DNA from: Absicoccus intestinalis | Lineage (GTDB): Bacteria > Bacillota_I > Bacilli_A > Erysipelotrichales > Erysipelotrichaceae | Length of the DNA: 58,841 nt | Direction of reading: 5' to 3' | Assembly: GCF_033971885.1 (NCBI RefSeq) | Contig: NZ_JALBUS010000013.1 | Coordinates: forward strand, 1 to 58,841 | Shown: positions 25,665 to 34,760 of the stretch, in pieces | Layout of the letters: every line of letters starts with the position of its first letter | Position numbering within the stretch: position 1 is the first letter of the stretch | Notes under the pieces: model-generated | Databases searched by the model: none | Seen by the model: the letters and a program-made list of their open reading frames with translations, nothing else | What the model was told of the DNA's origin: nothing | Made by a program: the position numbers and the translations under genes

Positions 25665-26977
25665 AGATTTTCCCTCACAATTTCTTCTTCCTTATGGTTA
25701 TACTTGCGTATACCAAAATACAAGACAAATCCAGCAATCAAATATAAGACCGCCGCAATGTCATAGGCTCTTTGATAGCCCGATTGATGCAAAAATAAAT
25801 AACTACCCGTAAATCGACCGGATAATATGCTGACAATACCAGCAATAAAATTCACCAATGAAGTAAAGACAGGCCGCATGGTCTTTGGCACCACATCCAT
25901 TGATAAGGCACTATCGGCTGGACTGGACAAATTGGCAAGGCCCGCCCGAATGAATAGCGCCGTTCCTACCACAGGCACGACCCAAGCACCAAACAAATCA
26001 CCATGACCAATGATCAACATAAATGGAACCGACAAGACCACGGTAAAAAAGATGGTACCGACTTTTCCAAATTTCTTTACACATTTTGGCGTAAAGAACA
26101 TAAATAAGACAATGGCCACATACGAAATGGAAACCATCAAAGAACTGGTGGCCTTATCAATATGCAGATTTCGATTTAAATAAACCGTATAATACGATGT
26201 GAACAATCCCATCGCAAAGGAAATCAAGGCCCAATAGATCAAATAAGCCCGTGCATAGCGATTGAAAAAGACCGTTCGTACCTGCAACATTCTTTCTTTT
26301 ATCGAAATGACTTTCTTCTTTGGTGGAACGGGCTTGGTCTCTTTGATCATCGCTACCGGAACAATGGATGCCAATGCAATGATCCCGACAAGGATCAATA
26401 CCATACGATTGGCTTGTAGATAGAGCGTATGCATCGATGGACTCATTTGGACGATATAGCGTGTGGCTTCTTGTGCAGCGCCAAATGAAGTATGCGCCAA
26501 CATCGCAAACAGTTGTACCACCAAAGCACCCCCAGCATAGGTCGCCATTAAATAACCAATATAACCCATATAATACGTACGTGTATACCAACGGATACTA
26601 TCGTCTTTCAAATCTTCGGTATTGGCAGCCACAAAGGGACTCAACATGATAAAATGCAGTTGCACTCCTGTCAATGCCAAAAGCGTGGCCACATACAATA
26701 TGGCTGGATTGCCTACATAGACTACGCCAAAGAACGCAACGGCCGTACCAAGCGAACAAAAATATAATAACTTCTTATATCCCAGTTTCGGTGCCAGCAA
26801 CAACAAGCCGGCCGCAACAAAGGTCGCATAGCCATAAAAGGCCCAAAATGAAGTAGCGATCGAGAGTTGCACATCTTGAAGATAATTGACATACGTATCG
26901 TATAAAACGCCACTGGCTAAATTATTGATCACATAGCTGATGATAAAAAGAACCAAGTTTCGTTTTTCTGTTTTCAA
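25661..26977 (-). CDS. MFS transporter, TTG start
   Basis: 438 residues with about twelve membrane segments (NLVLFIISYVINNLASGVLY at the N-terminus, GYKKLLYFCSLGTAVAFFG, DVVPKTMRPVFTSLVNFIAG). It belongs to the major facilitator superfamily but is not a close relative of the next gene. The start is TTG, placed 5 nt after a strong AGGAGGG; no ATG is available nearby. The stop overlaps the second MFS gene as ATGA. Two consecutive, coupled MFS genes are unusual and could encode a two-protein transporter or two substrates of one pathway. Confidence 0.86.
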   Translation of the reverse strand: MKTEKRNLVLFIISYVINNLASGVLYDTYVNYLQDVQLSIATSFWAFYGYATFVAAGLLLLAPKLGYKKLLYFCSLGTAVAFFGVVYVGNPAILYVATLLALTGVQLHFIMLSPFVAANTEDLKDDSIRWYTRTYYMGYIGYLMATYAGGALVVQLFAMLAHTSFGAAQEATRYIVQMSPSMHTLYLQANRMVLILVGIIALASIVPVAMIKETKPVPPKKKVISIKERMLQVRTVFFNRYARAYLIYWALISFAMGLFTSYYTVYLNRNLHIDKATSSLMVSISYVAIVLFMFFTPKCVKKFGKVGTIFFTVVLSVPFMLIIGHGDLFGAWVVPVVGTALFIRAGLANLSSPADSALSMDVVPKTMRPVFTSLVNFIAGIVSILSGRFTGSYLFLHQSGYQRAYDIAAVLYLIAGFVLYFGIRKYNHKEEEIVRENL

Positions 26978-27096
26978 TATTTCCCTCCTTTTTATAATAT
27001 TTTTGATTATACAACAAAAAAGAAGCCTACTAAACCCTTCATTGTAGGGAATCTGTCCAATTCAGAACATAATGAACGCAGGATTATTTGGAATGA

Positions 27097-27172
27097 ATAA
27101 AAAAGTTTTTATCGAAAATAAGAAAAAAGTTTTGAATTTCATCAAGTTTTTCATCATTTTAAGTAAAAACTT
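27097..27172. repeat. Two AT-rich dyads upstream of the ATPase gene
   Basis: ATAAAAA and TTTTTAT flank AG at 27097-27112, and AAGTTTTT (27144-27151) pairs with AAAAACTT (27165-27172). They lie before the -10 of the downstream gene and could be operators, but simple AT-richness may explain them. Confidence 0.3.
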
Positions 27173-27218
27173 TTAGAATGTTTCTTTTTTTAGTACAATA
27201 ACAATGGAGGTAACCTTC

Positions 27219-28421
27219 ATGATACCAAGACCTTATTATCTAAATCTTCTAAATCGTTATAAAAATCTTCCTTTAGTTAAAATTTTGGCAGGTATTCGTC
27301 GATGTGGAAAATCAACAATACTAGAAATGTTTCGTGATGATTTGATCCAATCCGGTATCAATGAGAACCATATTATTCAAAGACGATACACATCCGAGGA
27401 TTTTGATAACGGAATGACTGACAAAGACATGTATGAAGATATCATAAAAACAATCACAGATGAAAAGAAATATTACTTGTTGCTCGATGAAGTACAAGAA
27501 GTAAAAAATTGGGAAAAAGCCATCAATAGCTTGTTAGAAAACTTTTCAACGGACATTTACGTAACCGGGTCTAATTCAAAACTTCTGTCTAGAGAAATAT
27601 CAACCTATCTTTCTGGACGATACATTGAAATACCGGTATATACTCTATCTTTTTCTGAATATTTGACTTTTAAATCTAGAACTGGCTTATCAAAGATTGA
27701 ATTATTCAATGAATATATACGAACGGGTGGGTTTCCAATCATAGCCGATCATGATTTAGATGAACGATCTTCTTATCAAATCGTGGAAGGAATCTACAAT
27801 TCAGTGATCACAAACGATATCACAAAACGATTCAACATCAAGAATTATGACCTTTTTAATCGCGTAGTAAAATTTATCATAGAAAATGTTGGAAAAACAT
27901 TTTCAGCCAACACCATTGTCAAATATTTAAAAAGTGAAGGTCGTTCCCTCACAATAGAATCTATCTATAATTATTTGGAGTGGTTAGAGAAAGCATTCGT
28001 GATCTATAGATGCTCCCGATATGATCTTCAAGGAAAATCCCTATTAAAAACACAAGAAAAATTTTATTTAGCCGATTCGTCTTTAAAATACTGTATTTTA
28101 GGATTTGATCCTCAATCGATTGCTCCCATGTTAGAGAATATTGTATATTTCGAGCTGTTGCGAAAAGGATATGCTGTTTATATTGGGAAAAACGAAAAAA
28201 AAGAAATTGATTTTATTGGTGTTCATCAAGACAAAAGAATTTATGTTCAAGTATGCCGAAGACTTCCTGACGACTCGGATCGAGAAATCAATAATTTATT
28301 GGAAATCAACGACAATTTTCCAAAATATGTAGTCACCATGGATGAAATGGATGTTGGCAATGTACGTGGAGTACAAATTGTGCACGTAGTTGATTTTTTG
28401 TTGATGGACACCTACGATTAA
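27219..28421 (+). CDS. AAA-type ATPase with DUF4143 C-terminal domain
   Basis: 400 residues. Walker A at residues 25-33 (GIRRCGKST), Walker B in YYLLLDEVQEVKNWE, sensor-like ITGSNSKLL, a winged-helix-like middle (IVKYLKSEGRSLTIESIYNY), and a C-terminal DUF4143 domain with a nuclease-like core (KKEIDFIGVHQDKRIYVQV). Family members are widespread and variable between strains; their job is unknown, though a defence or mobile-element role is often suspected. ATG at 27219 follows GGAGG by a good distance; the upstream ATG at 27204 overlaps that site. The gene stands alone and is AT-richer than its neighbours, which suggests acquisition. Confidence 0.88.
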   Translation: MIPRPYYLNLLNRYKNLPLVKILAGIRRCGKSTILEMFRDDLIQSGINENHIIQRRYTSEDFDNGMTDKDMYEDIIKTITDEKKYYLLLDEVQEVKNWEKAINSLLENFSTDIYVTGSNSKLLSREISTYLSGRYIEIPVYTLSFSEYLTFKSRTGLSKIELFNEYIRTGGFPIIADHDLDERSSYQIVEGIYNSVITNDITKRFNIKNYDLFNRVVKFIIENVGKTFSANTIVKYLKSEGRSLTIESIYNYLEWLEKAFVIYRCSRYDLQGKSLLKTQEKFYLADSSLKYCILGFDPQSIAPMLENIVYFELLRKGYAVYIGKNEKKEIDFIGVHQDKRIYVQVCRRLPDDSDREINNLLEINDNFPKYVVTMDEMDVGNVRGVQIVHVVDFLLMDTYD

Positions 28422-28503
28422 TGTATACCAGAATGCCTGCATACGTTCAGATGTTTCTGGTACTTATTCCTAAAGTTTTACCAAAAATAAGTAAAAACGT
28501 ATG

Positions 28504-28533
28504 AAAAGGTCCACTCGTGTGAATGGACCTTTT
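28504..28533. terminator. Bidirectional terminator between convergent genes
   Basis: AAAAGGTCCA (28504-28513) and TGGACCTTTT (28524-28533) form a perfect stem and serve the ATPase gene on plus and the unknown gene on minus. Confidence 0.85.
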
Positions 28534-28536
28534 TAA

Positions 28537-28950
28537 CTATAGAGAATCGGTTCGATCAAAGACACCCAAGGACATAAAGGGCAGATGATTGCGAATAAAA
28601 TCCGTCAGATCGACATCACCTGCATAGACCTTACCAATCATCGGACCTTTGAGTTTTTGTTCGGAATCATCTTCATAAACGATATGCATTTCCCATTCAC
28701 TGGCATCGGCCTGCGAAAGCTCAGCGGGTTGTTTGGCATATTGCTCCAACAGATTCAAAATCTCGATGGCCAGTTCTTCATCAATTTCTTTTTCCTCTTT
28801 CCAACAAGGATAGCCTTCATGACTAATGGCATCCAATCGTACGGTTCCATCTCTTTGAATCGTCAATTTTTGTTCCACCTCATCACTGGCTTGATAAATT
28901 TGATCCGGACGACGAAGATCCGAATGAATCACAACTTGTTTGATTGACAT
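28537..28950 (-). CDS. Conserved-looking hypothetical protein
   Basis: 137 residues, acidic and soluble, no signal or membrane segment. It reads as an alternating beta/alpha domain (MSIKQVVIHSDLRRPDQIYQ, then TIQRDGTVRLDAIS, IDEELAIEILNLLEQYAKQP, EMHIVYEDDS). I do not recognise a family. GGAGG lies 7 nt before the ATG at 28950 and only 1 nt before the ATG at 28956, so 28950 is preferred. It follows the phosphatase/nuclease gene closely, so the two share a transcript. Confidence 0.75.
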   Translation of the reverse strand: MSIKQVVIHSDLRRPDQIYQASDEVEQKLTIQRDGTVRLDAISHEGYPCWKEEKEIDEELAIEILNLLEQYAKQPAELSQADASEWEMHIVYEDDSEQKLKGPMIGKVYAGDVDLTDFIRNHLPFMSLGVFDRTDSL

Positions 28951-28963
28951 AGACATTCCTCCC

Positions 28964-30037
28964 TTATTGATTCAATGAAAAATCCAAATAAACTGGATTA
29001 TGATCACTATGTTTGAATTTGGCATCCACGACCTTTGCTTCTTTGACCTGGACATTCTTCGATACGATAAAACCATCGACGGTCAAGACAAAATCATCTT
29101 TTGAATACGGTCGATCCGCATTGCGACACGAAGGCACCGGATTCGTTTTATCAATAGGGGCCACCAATTCTAACGAACTTGGCATCAAAGAGGTATCGAT
29201 CGGTTTGGCCCAATCCCCCACATTTTTATCGCCTTGCTTAAAAATGGCATACGAATCTTTTAATAGATCCTTGTTGAAATCACCACCTGCAATCACATAC
29301 GCACCCTTTTGTGCTTCTTGATCCATGTCCGTAAATAACATCTTTAATTGTTTTGTAGCTGTATCGCCTTTGGTGGTATAGGCGGATAAATGAATATTAT
29401 ACACAATAAAACGTTTGCCATTGTCCACCTCAAACACTTGTTTGATGTAACAACGATCCAGATCCATAAATTTACTAAATCCGGTTTCGATTGGCAAGGA
29501 ACGTCGAACGGCACTTGTGGCTTGGACATCAGAAAAAGTAGCCATGCCCGCTTTATTTTTGCCATGTGGCATAGACAATGGATACAACAAATAGGGACTA
29601 TCATAATTCTGTGCAAAAACCGACGTATCGTCTTTTAGCCCAACTTCCAACATTTGATACTCATTCACATGATAACTTCGGGTTCCATCGATATCTACTT
29701 CTTGAAACATCGCAAAATCTGGTTTTAACGATTGAATCGTCGCAATCTCCCCTTCGACATTGGTCTTGACCTCTTCTTTCGAACGAGCACGGCTATACTT
29801 TCCCCCATCCATGAAGAATGAATAATCATCGCTATACGCGCCAAAACCAATATTGGCACTCGAAATACGATATTGTGTATCGGTTTTCAACGTTTTGGTT
29901 GTTGCGAACTGACTAATGGATAATTGTTGATGATCTTCCACACGATAATATGTTGCATAAACATAAATAAAATAACCCAGTACAACGACGATACACAAAA
30001 GAAGCAGTATTCCGATGATCTTTAAAAATTTTTTCAT
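28964..30037 (-). CDS. Membrane-anchored endonuclease/exonuclease/phosphatase-family protein
   Basis: 357 residues. An N-terminal signal anchor (KKFLKIIGILLLLCIVVVLG) is followed by an EEP-fold domain: SANIGFGAY, FAMFQEVDIDG with the metal-binding Glu, IVYNIHLSAYTTKG, IAGGDFNKDLL and the C-terminal SDHNPVYLDFS. Members cleave phosphodiesters or dephosphorylate lipids and nucleotides; the anchor puts this one on the outer face of the membrane. The substrate is not decidable. TATAAT about 30 nt before the ATG is a likely -10 box. Confidence 0.87.
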   Translation of the reverse strand: MKKFLKIIGILLLLCIVVVLGYFIYVYATYYRVEDHQQLSISQFATTKTLKTDTQYRISSANIGFGAYSDDYSFFMDGGKYSRARSKEEVKTNVEGEIATIQSLKPDFAMFQEVDIDGTRSYHVNEYQMLEVGLKDDTSVFAQNYDSPYLLYPLSMPHGKNKAGMATFSDVQATSAVRRSLPIETGFSKFMDLDRCYIKQVFEVDNGKRFIVYNIHLSAYTTKGDTATKQLKMLFTDMDQEAQKGAYVIAGGDFNKDLLKDSYAIFKQGDKNVGDWAKPIDTSLMPSSLELVAPIDKTNPVPSCRNADRPYSKDDFVLTVDGFIVSKNVQVKEAKVVDAKFKHSDHNPVYLDFSLNQ

Positions 30038-30121
30038 ACTGATCCTCTTTCTGTCTTTTATTCTATTATACCAAAAATCAGATGGAGCGTACGGCTTATC
30101 AACAAATACGATGCCTCTTCG

Positions 30122-30150
30122 AAAAATATACAGGCAACCGCCTGTATATT
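30122..30150 (-). terminator. Terminator of malP
   Basis: AATATACAGGC (30125-30135) and GCCTGTATATT (30140-30150) with a 4-nt loop, followed on the minus strand by TTTTC. It lies about 50 bp after the malP stop codon. Confidence 0.8.
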
Positions 30151-30202
30151 TCTTATATGGGATTGAATTAGTTTGTGAATGAAATAGGAGAAAGAGATGC
30201 CA

Positions 30203-32452
30203 CTAATCCAATTTCCAAATATCGTGATTGTATTGCTCAATCGTACGATCACTGGAGAAAAAACCAGCCTTGGAAATATTCACAAGCGATTTTTTCATCC
30301 AACTTTCCGTATCCTGATAATCCTTGATCATCTGATTCTTGGTCGCAATATAGGATTTCAGATCCAACAGAGCCATGAACCAATCTTTGTGATTCAGATC
30401 TTGATACAACCGTTGCAGACAAGTCGCATCACCAATCGCTACCATCTCATCGGAGATCAAGAAATCCAAGATCGTTTGCACTTGTTCATCGATATGATCT
30501 TGTGGATGATAATCCCCATGGGCATAATGCGCAATGACCGTTTCACTGGATTGACCAAAAATATAGATGTTCTCTTTGCCCACTAAATTCGCAATTTCCA
30601 CATTGGCACCATCCATCGTACCAAGCGTAACGGCTCCATTCAACATCAGTTTCATGTTACCCGTACCACTTGCTTCTTTGGATGCCAAAGAAATTTGTTC
30701 CGAAATATCCGCTGCCGGAATCAATTTTTCGGCTTTTGTGACATTATAATTTTCTACCATGACCACTTGGATATATTGTTTCAATAGCTCATCCTGCTCA
30801 ATAATGGTTTCCACACATAAGATCGCATGAATGATATCTTTGGCCAAAATATAAGCAGGTGCTGCCTTGGCCCCAAAAATGAACGTGACCTTCTGATCCG
30901 GACGTAAACCTGCACGAATCTGTTCGATCAACCAAATGATATACAAAAGATTCATTTGTTGGCGTTTGTATTCATGCAACCGCTTGATCTGGATATCAAA
31001 GATGCTATGCGGATCCATTTGAATACCTTGGCTCTTTTCCATATACGCACACAATCTTTGTTTATTCCGATCCTTGATGGCTTTCAATGCAGCCAGATCT
31101 TCTGCATGATCAAATGCAGCCAGTTTGGTTAATTCATCGGCATTCTTTTTAAAGCCAGGACCAATACGTTTTTCGATCCATGCGGATAAGTCTGGGTTGG
31201 TGTATAGAAGCCAACGACGGAACGTGATGCCATTGGTCTTATTGTTAAATTTATCAGGATATAATTCATAAAAATTTTTCAACTCACTTGTCTTTAAAAT
31301 TTCGGTATGTAAAGCTGCAACCCCATTGATACTGTATCCATAATGAATATCCATGCTCGCCATATGGACCCGTTGTTTGTCATCAATGATCTCGGTTCCC
31401 GCTTTTTGTGGTGCCAACATGTGCAAGACTTCAATGATCGGCATCAATTGCGGTACAATATCCGCCAACGTATCGTAAGGCCATGTTTCCAACGCCTCCG
31501 CTAAGATCGTATGATTGGTGTACGCACACGTATGCGAAACAATTTCAATAGCTTCTTTCAGACGCACCCCTTCAAACATCAAACGCCGGATCAATTCCGG
31601 AATGATCATGGAAGGATGGGTATCATTGATCTGGATACACACATATTGATCCAAATGATGAAGATCATGTCCCAACTTCTTTTGTTCCCATAAAATATAT
31701 TGAGCGGCATTGGATACCATGAAATATTCTTGATACACCCGCAATCGACGTCCAGCCTCCGTACTATCATCCGGATATAAGAATAGCGTCAAATTGCGAT
31801 CGACCAAGCTCTCATCAAAGTCAATCCCTTCTTTGACCAAGCTTTCATCCACCCCGTCCAGATCAAATAAATGCAAGGTGTTCACACCACTTTCATACCC
31901 CACGACATCCAGATCATAGAGATGGGAAGTCACGCGGCTATGACCAAACGCAACCGGAAAAGAAATACCGGTATCTTCTAACCAAGACGGCTTGGTCAAC
32001 CATGGATCTTTGGTTTCATATTGTTTGTGATCTTTAAACAATTGATGAAATAAACCAAAATGATAGTTCAAGCCAATCCCGTCGCCATTCAAGCCTAAAG
32101 TCGCTAAGCTATCCATGAAACAAGCCGCCAAACGACCTAGACCTCCATTGCCTAACGATGGTTCTAATTCCAATTCTTCGATATCACTCAACGATTTGCC
32201 AATGTTGTCAAGACACGTTTTGACATCCTCATAGATGCCTAAATTGATCAAGTTATTCGACAACAATTTGCCAATCAAGAATTCCGCGGAAATATAATAC
32301 AACTTCCGTTGCGAATGTGGATGTGAACAATGATGAATGCGCTCTTTACTTAATTGCAGTAAGGCCCCATAGATTTCTTCATTGGAACATTGATCCAATG
32401 TCTTTTCAAATTGTGCGGCCACAATATGTTCTAATTGTTCTTTTACTTGCAT
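30203..32452 (-). CDS. malP: Maltodextrin/glycogen phosphorylase
   Basis: 749 residues, complete alpha-glucan phosphorylase. Landmarks: YYISAEFLIGKLL near residue 50, LEPSLGNGGLGRLAACFMDS near residue 97, FDIQIKRLHEYKRQ, and the PLP-lysine motif EASGTGNMKLMLNG. It releases glucose 1-phosphate from the non-reducing ends of alpha-1,4-glucans. The length matches Gram-positive MalP-type enzymes. It faces a LacI regulator and lies next to the maltodextrin transport operon. A perfect LacI/CcpA-type operator sits between its -10 box and the AGGAGG site. Confidence 0.95.
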   Translation of the reverse strand: MQVKEQLEHIVAAQFEKTLDQCSNEEIYGALLQLSKERIHHCSHPHSQRKLYYISAEFLIGKLLSNNLINLGIYEDVKTCLDNIGKSLSDIEELELEPSLGNGGLGRLAACFMDSLATLGLNGDGIGLNYHFGLFHQLFKDHKQYETKDPWLTKPSWLEDTGISFPVAFGHSRVTSHLYDLDVVGYESGVNTLHLFDLDGVDESLVKEGIDFDESLVDRNLTLFLYPDDSTEAGRRLRVYQEYFMVSNAAQYILWEQKKLGHDLHHLDQYVCIQINDTHPSMIIPELIRRLMFEGVRLKEAIEIVSHTCAYTNHTILAEALETWPYDTLADIVPQLMPIIEVLHMLAPQKAGTEIIDDKQRVHMASMDIHYGYSINGVAALHTEILKTSELKNFYELYPDKFNNKTNGITFRRWLLYTNPDLSAWIEKRIGPGFKKNADELTKLAAFDHAEDLAALKAIKDRNKQRLCAYMEKSQGIQMDPHSIFDIQIKRLHEYKRQQMNLLYIIWLIEQIRAGLRPDQKVTFIFGAKAAPAYILAKDIIHAILCVETIIEQDELLKQYIQVVMVENYNVTKAEKLIPAADISEQISLASKEASGTGNMKLMLNGAVTLGTMDGANVEIANLVGKENIYIFGQSSETVIAHYAHGDYHPQDHIDEQVQTILDFLISDEMVAIGDATCLQRLYQDLNHKDWFMALLDLKSYIATKNQMIKDYQDTESWMKKSLVNISKAGFFSSDRTIEQYNHDIWKLD

Positions 32453-32463
32453 GCGTTTCCTCC

Positions 32464-32494
32464 TGTAAACGTTTCCATTTGCAGTTTTATTATA
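32464..32494 (-). promoter_or_regulatory. malP -10 box with cre/LacI-type operator
   Basis: Minus-strand TATAAT at 32489-32494; no clear -35. TGTAAACGTTTCCA at 32464-32477 matches the cre consensus TGWAARCGYTWNCW throughout and covers the start of the transcript. It could bind CcpA or the maltose LacI regulator; the same 14-mer recurs at malE. Confidence 0.75.
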
Positions 32495-32536
32495 CCTTTA
32501 TTTCGGTATTTTCTACTCAAAAATAAAGAAACTTGT

Positions 32537-32581
32537 ATGCAAAAGTTTGCATTCCCTTGCATAAGACAGTATCGTATAGAT
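32537..32581 (+). promoter_or_regulatory. Promoter and dyad operator of the divergent lacI gene, leaderless arrangement
   Basis: TTGCAT (32547-32552), 17-bp spacer, TATCGT (32570-32575), ATG 6 nt later. ATGCAAA and TTTGCAT flank AG at 32537-32552, a perfect dyad over the -35 box, and fit autorepression. There is no Shine-Dalgarno. Confidence 0.55.
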
Positions 32582-33559
32582 ATGAGTTATACATTAAAAG
32601 ACATTGCCAAAAAAGCCGGTGTGTCCGTTTCTACCGTTTCCCGGACCCTGCATGATCATTACTCGATCAGTGAACAAACCAAGCAAAAAGTACGCAAAGT
32701 AATGGAAGAAATGGGCTATACCGATGCCAATCGACTCGAGGTCCGATCCATTGGTGTCATCTTCCCAAAGACGGATCAAGACTCTTTAGAAAACCCCTTC
32801 TATCTAGAAAGTGTCCAAGGCATCGGCAAGATCTGCCTCCAACAAAACTTTCGGATCCACCTCATTACCGGATCGAGCGATGCTGAATTAGAAGCCGCCA
32901 TTAAAATTTCCCATGCCCAAGGCTACATCTTTCTGTATTCTGAAAATAGTAAACATCTCATTACGACGATGCAAAAACATAAGATTCCGTTTGTGATCAT
33001 TGGCAAACCCAGTCATTCCAACAACACCTCTTTGTATGTCGATACCGATAATGTCGAAGCCGGAAAGGTAGCCACGCAATATCTATTAAACTATCGACAC
33101 AAACGCATTGGCTTTATTGGTGCAGGCAGTGATGCGATTTTCTCGATTGAACGCAAAGTGGGATATATGCAAGCCTTGTTGCAGGAACAAATCGAATCCC
33201 GACCCGAATATATCTTTGATACCTTTGAAAAAGAGGCCCTTCTTGCTTTGATGAAAAATCCAGAACATCCCACCGGTTGGGTATGTTGCGATGATTTGAT
33301 TGCCTTAAAATTAGAGCATCTTTGTCATCCCTGTCATCTCCAAATTCCAGAAGATATATCCGTAATTGCTTTCAATCACTCTTTGATTGGCAATCAATCC
33401 ATTCCGCCTTTGACCACGATCGATATCCATGCCCAACAATTGGGAATGGAAGCCGCCAATCAATTGATCAAACACATCGATAATCCCTATTTATTCGCAA
33501 CCAAGATCATTGTTCCCTTCTCGATCATTGAACGCGAAAGCGTAAAAAAGCCCAGATAA
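32582..33559 (+). CDS. LacI-family transcriptional regulator (divergent from malP)
   Basis: 325 residues. Helix-turn-helix and hinge at the N-terminus (YTLKDIAKKAGVSVSTVSRT), then a periplasmic-binding-like effector domain (IGVIFPKTDQDSLENPFYLE, AGKVATQYLLNYRHKRIGFI, ending TIDIHAQQLGMEAANQLIKH). Probably senses a maltodextrin-related ligand and controls malP and/or malEFG. The frame extends upstream to 32435 across the promoter; ATG at 32582 begins the conserved domain and lies just behind the -10 box. The regulon thus has two LacI proteins. The last codons overlap the terminator of the opposing operon. Confidence 0.9.
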   Translation: MSYTLKDIAKKAGVSVSTVSRTLHDHYSISEQTKQKVRKVMEEMGYTDANRLEVRSIGVIFPKTDQDSLENPFYLESVQGIGKICLQQNFRIHLITGSSDAELEAAIKISHAQGYIFLYSENSKHLITTMQKHKIPFVIIGKPSHSNNTSLYVDTDNVEAGKVATQYLLNYRHKRIGFIGAGSDAIFSIERKVGYMQALLQEQIESRPEYIFDTFEKEALLALMKNPEHPTGWVCCDDLIALKLEHLCHPCHLQIPEDISVIAFNHSLIGNQSIPPLTTIDIHAQQLGMEAANQLIKHIDNPYLFATKIIVPFSIIERESVKKPR

Positions 33560-33577
33560 GCATCGACTTATCTGAGC
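33544..33577 (-). terminator. Terminator of the malEFG-malR-malQ-msmX operon
   Basis: On the minus strand GCTCAGATAAG (33567-33577) pairs with CTTATCTGGGC (33550-33560), then TTTTTT. It lies inside the 3' end of the convergent lacI gene. Confidence 0.8.
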
Positions 33578-33596
33578 CCGTGGAAGGAGAACATGT

Positions 33597-34760
33597 CTAC
33601 TTGTGATATTCCAAATTCAAAGTAGATACCGGATCAAAGACATGAATGGCATGACTAGAGAAGGTGAATTGAATATCACTACCCATGCCATAGTCATTGC
33701 CGGCCTGCAAATCAATCGTTGGCACGATGATCACGCTATCTTTTCCCAATGCATTGACATGCAAATGGATCGCACTTCCCATCATCTCGGAAACATCCAC
33801 CGTTCCATGGATCATCTTGGATGGATCCCCTTCTAAGGTGATATGTTCCGGACGAACACCAACGATCACATCTTGTTCGGTTACATGGTTGCGTGCCAAA
33901 TTCGCCGATTTCTCTTTCGATAATGGCATGATGATATCGCCCACTTGCACACTGTATGTATCTTTATCAAAAAGTAACTTGCCATTGTATTGATTCATGG
34001 CAGGAACACCAATGAAACCAGCTACAAATAAATTGTATGGATTGTCATACACTTCTTGTGGTTTTCCTACTTGTTGGATGATGCCATCTTTCATGATGAC
34101 GATGCGATCACCCAAAGTCATGGCTTCGGTCTGATCATGGGTAACATAAATAAAGGTCGTCTTGATTCGTTTTCTTAATTTAATGATTTCAGCACGCATT
34201 TGGTTACGCAATTTCGCATCCAAGTTACTTAAAGGTTCATCCATCAATAAGACCTTGGGTTCACGAACAATGGCACGACCAATCGCTACACGCTGTCTTT
34301 GACCACCCGATAAAGCTTTGGGCTTCCGATCCAAGAATTGGGTGATATCCAAGATCTCCGCCGTTTCATTGACTTTTTTATCGATGCTAGCTTGATCCAT
34401 TTTACGCATCTTTAACGGAAACTCTAGATTTTGACGAACCGTCATATGCGGATACAGTGCATAACTTTGGAACACCATCGCAATATCACGTTCATTGGGT
34501 GCTACATCATTCACCCGTTTGCCATCAATAAATAAATCTCCACGGGTAATTTCTTCCAATCCAGCAACCATACGTAAGGTCGTGGATTTTCCACATCCAG
34601 AAGGACCAACCAAAACGATGAATTCTTGATCATCGATGTCTAAATTAAAATCTTGGACGGCAAATACACCTTCATCGGTCACTTTTAAATTATGTTTTTT
34701 CTTGCTCTTTTTTCCAGCAGGATATACTTTTTCAATATGTTTTAAATTAACTGTCGACAT
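33597..34760 (-). CDS. msmX: Sugar ABC transporter ATP-binding protein, MsmX/MalK type
   Basis: 387 residues: Walker A VGPSGCGKSTT, Q-loop FQSYALYPHMT, signature LSGGQRQRVAIGRA, Walker B KVLLMDEPLSNLD, switch VTHDQTEAM, and a C-terminal regulatory (TOBE-type) domain with VGVRPEHITL. It powers MalFG. A lysine-rich insert of about 15 residues near residue 17 precedes the first strand pair. Start at 34760 follows AAGGAAG and lies inside the malQ 3' end (14-bp overlap); an upstream in-frame start at 34793 has no support. The last gene of the operon. Confidence 0.93.
   Translation of the reverse strand: MSTVNLKHIEKVYPAGKKSKKKHNLKVTDEGVFAVQDFNLDIDDQEFIVLVGPSGCGKSTTLRMVAGLEEITRGDLFIDGKRVNDVAPNERDIAMVFQSYALYPHMTVRQNLEFPLKMRKMDQASIDKKVNETAEILDITQFLDRKPKALSGGQRQRVAIGRAIVREPKVLLMDEPLSNLDAKLRNQMRAEIIKLRKRIKTTFIYVTHDQTEAMTLGDRIVIMKDGIIQQVGKPQEVYDNPYNLFVAGFIGVPAMNQYNGKLLFDKDTYSVQVGDIIMPLSKEKSANLARNHVTEQDVIVGVRPEHITLEGDPSKMIHGTVDVSEMMGSAIHLHVNALGKDSVIIVPTIDLQAGNDYGMGSDIQFTFSSHAIHVFDPVSTLNLEYHK

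Noticed and set aside
28421..28470. Hairpin TACCAGAA...TTTCTGGTA after the ATPase gene
   Set aside because: Long loop and no T-tract; the clear terminator is the stem at 28504-28533.
32435..32581. N-terminal extension of the LacI frame
   Set aside because: Crosses the promoter and operator region; the HTH domain begins right at 32582.
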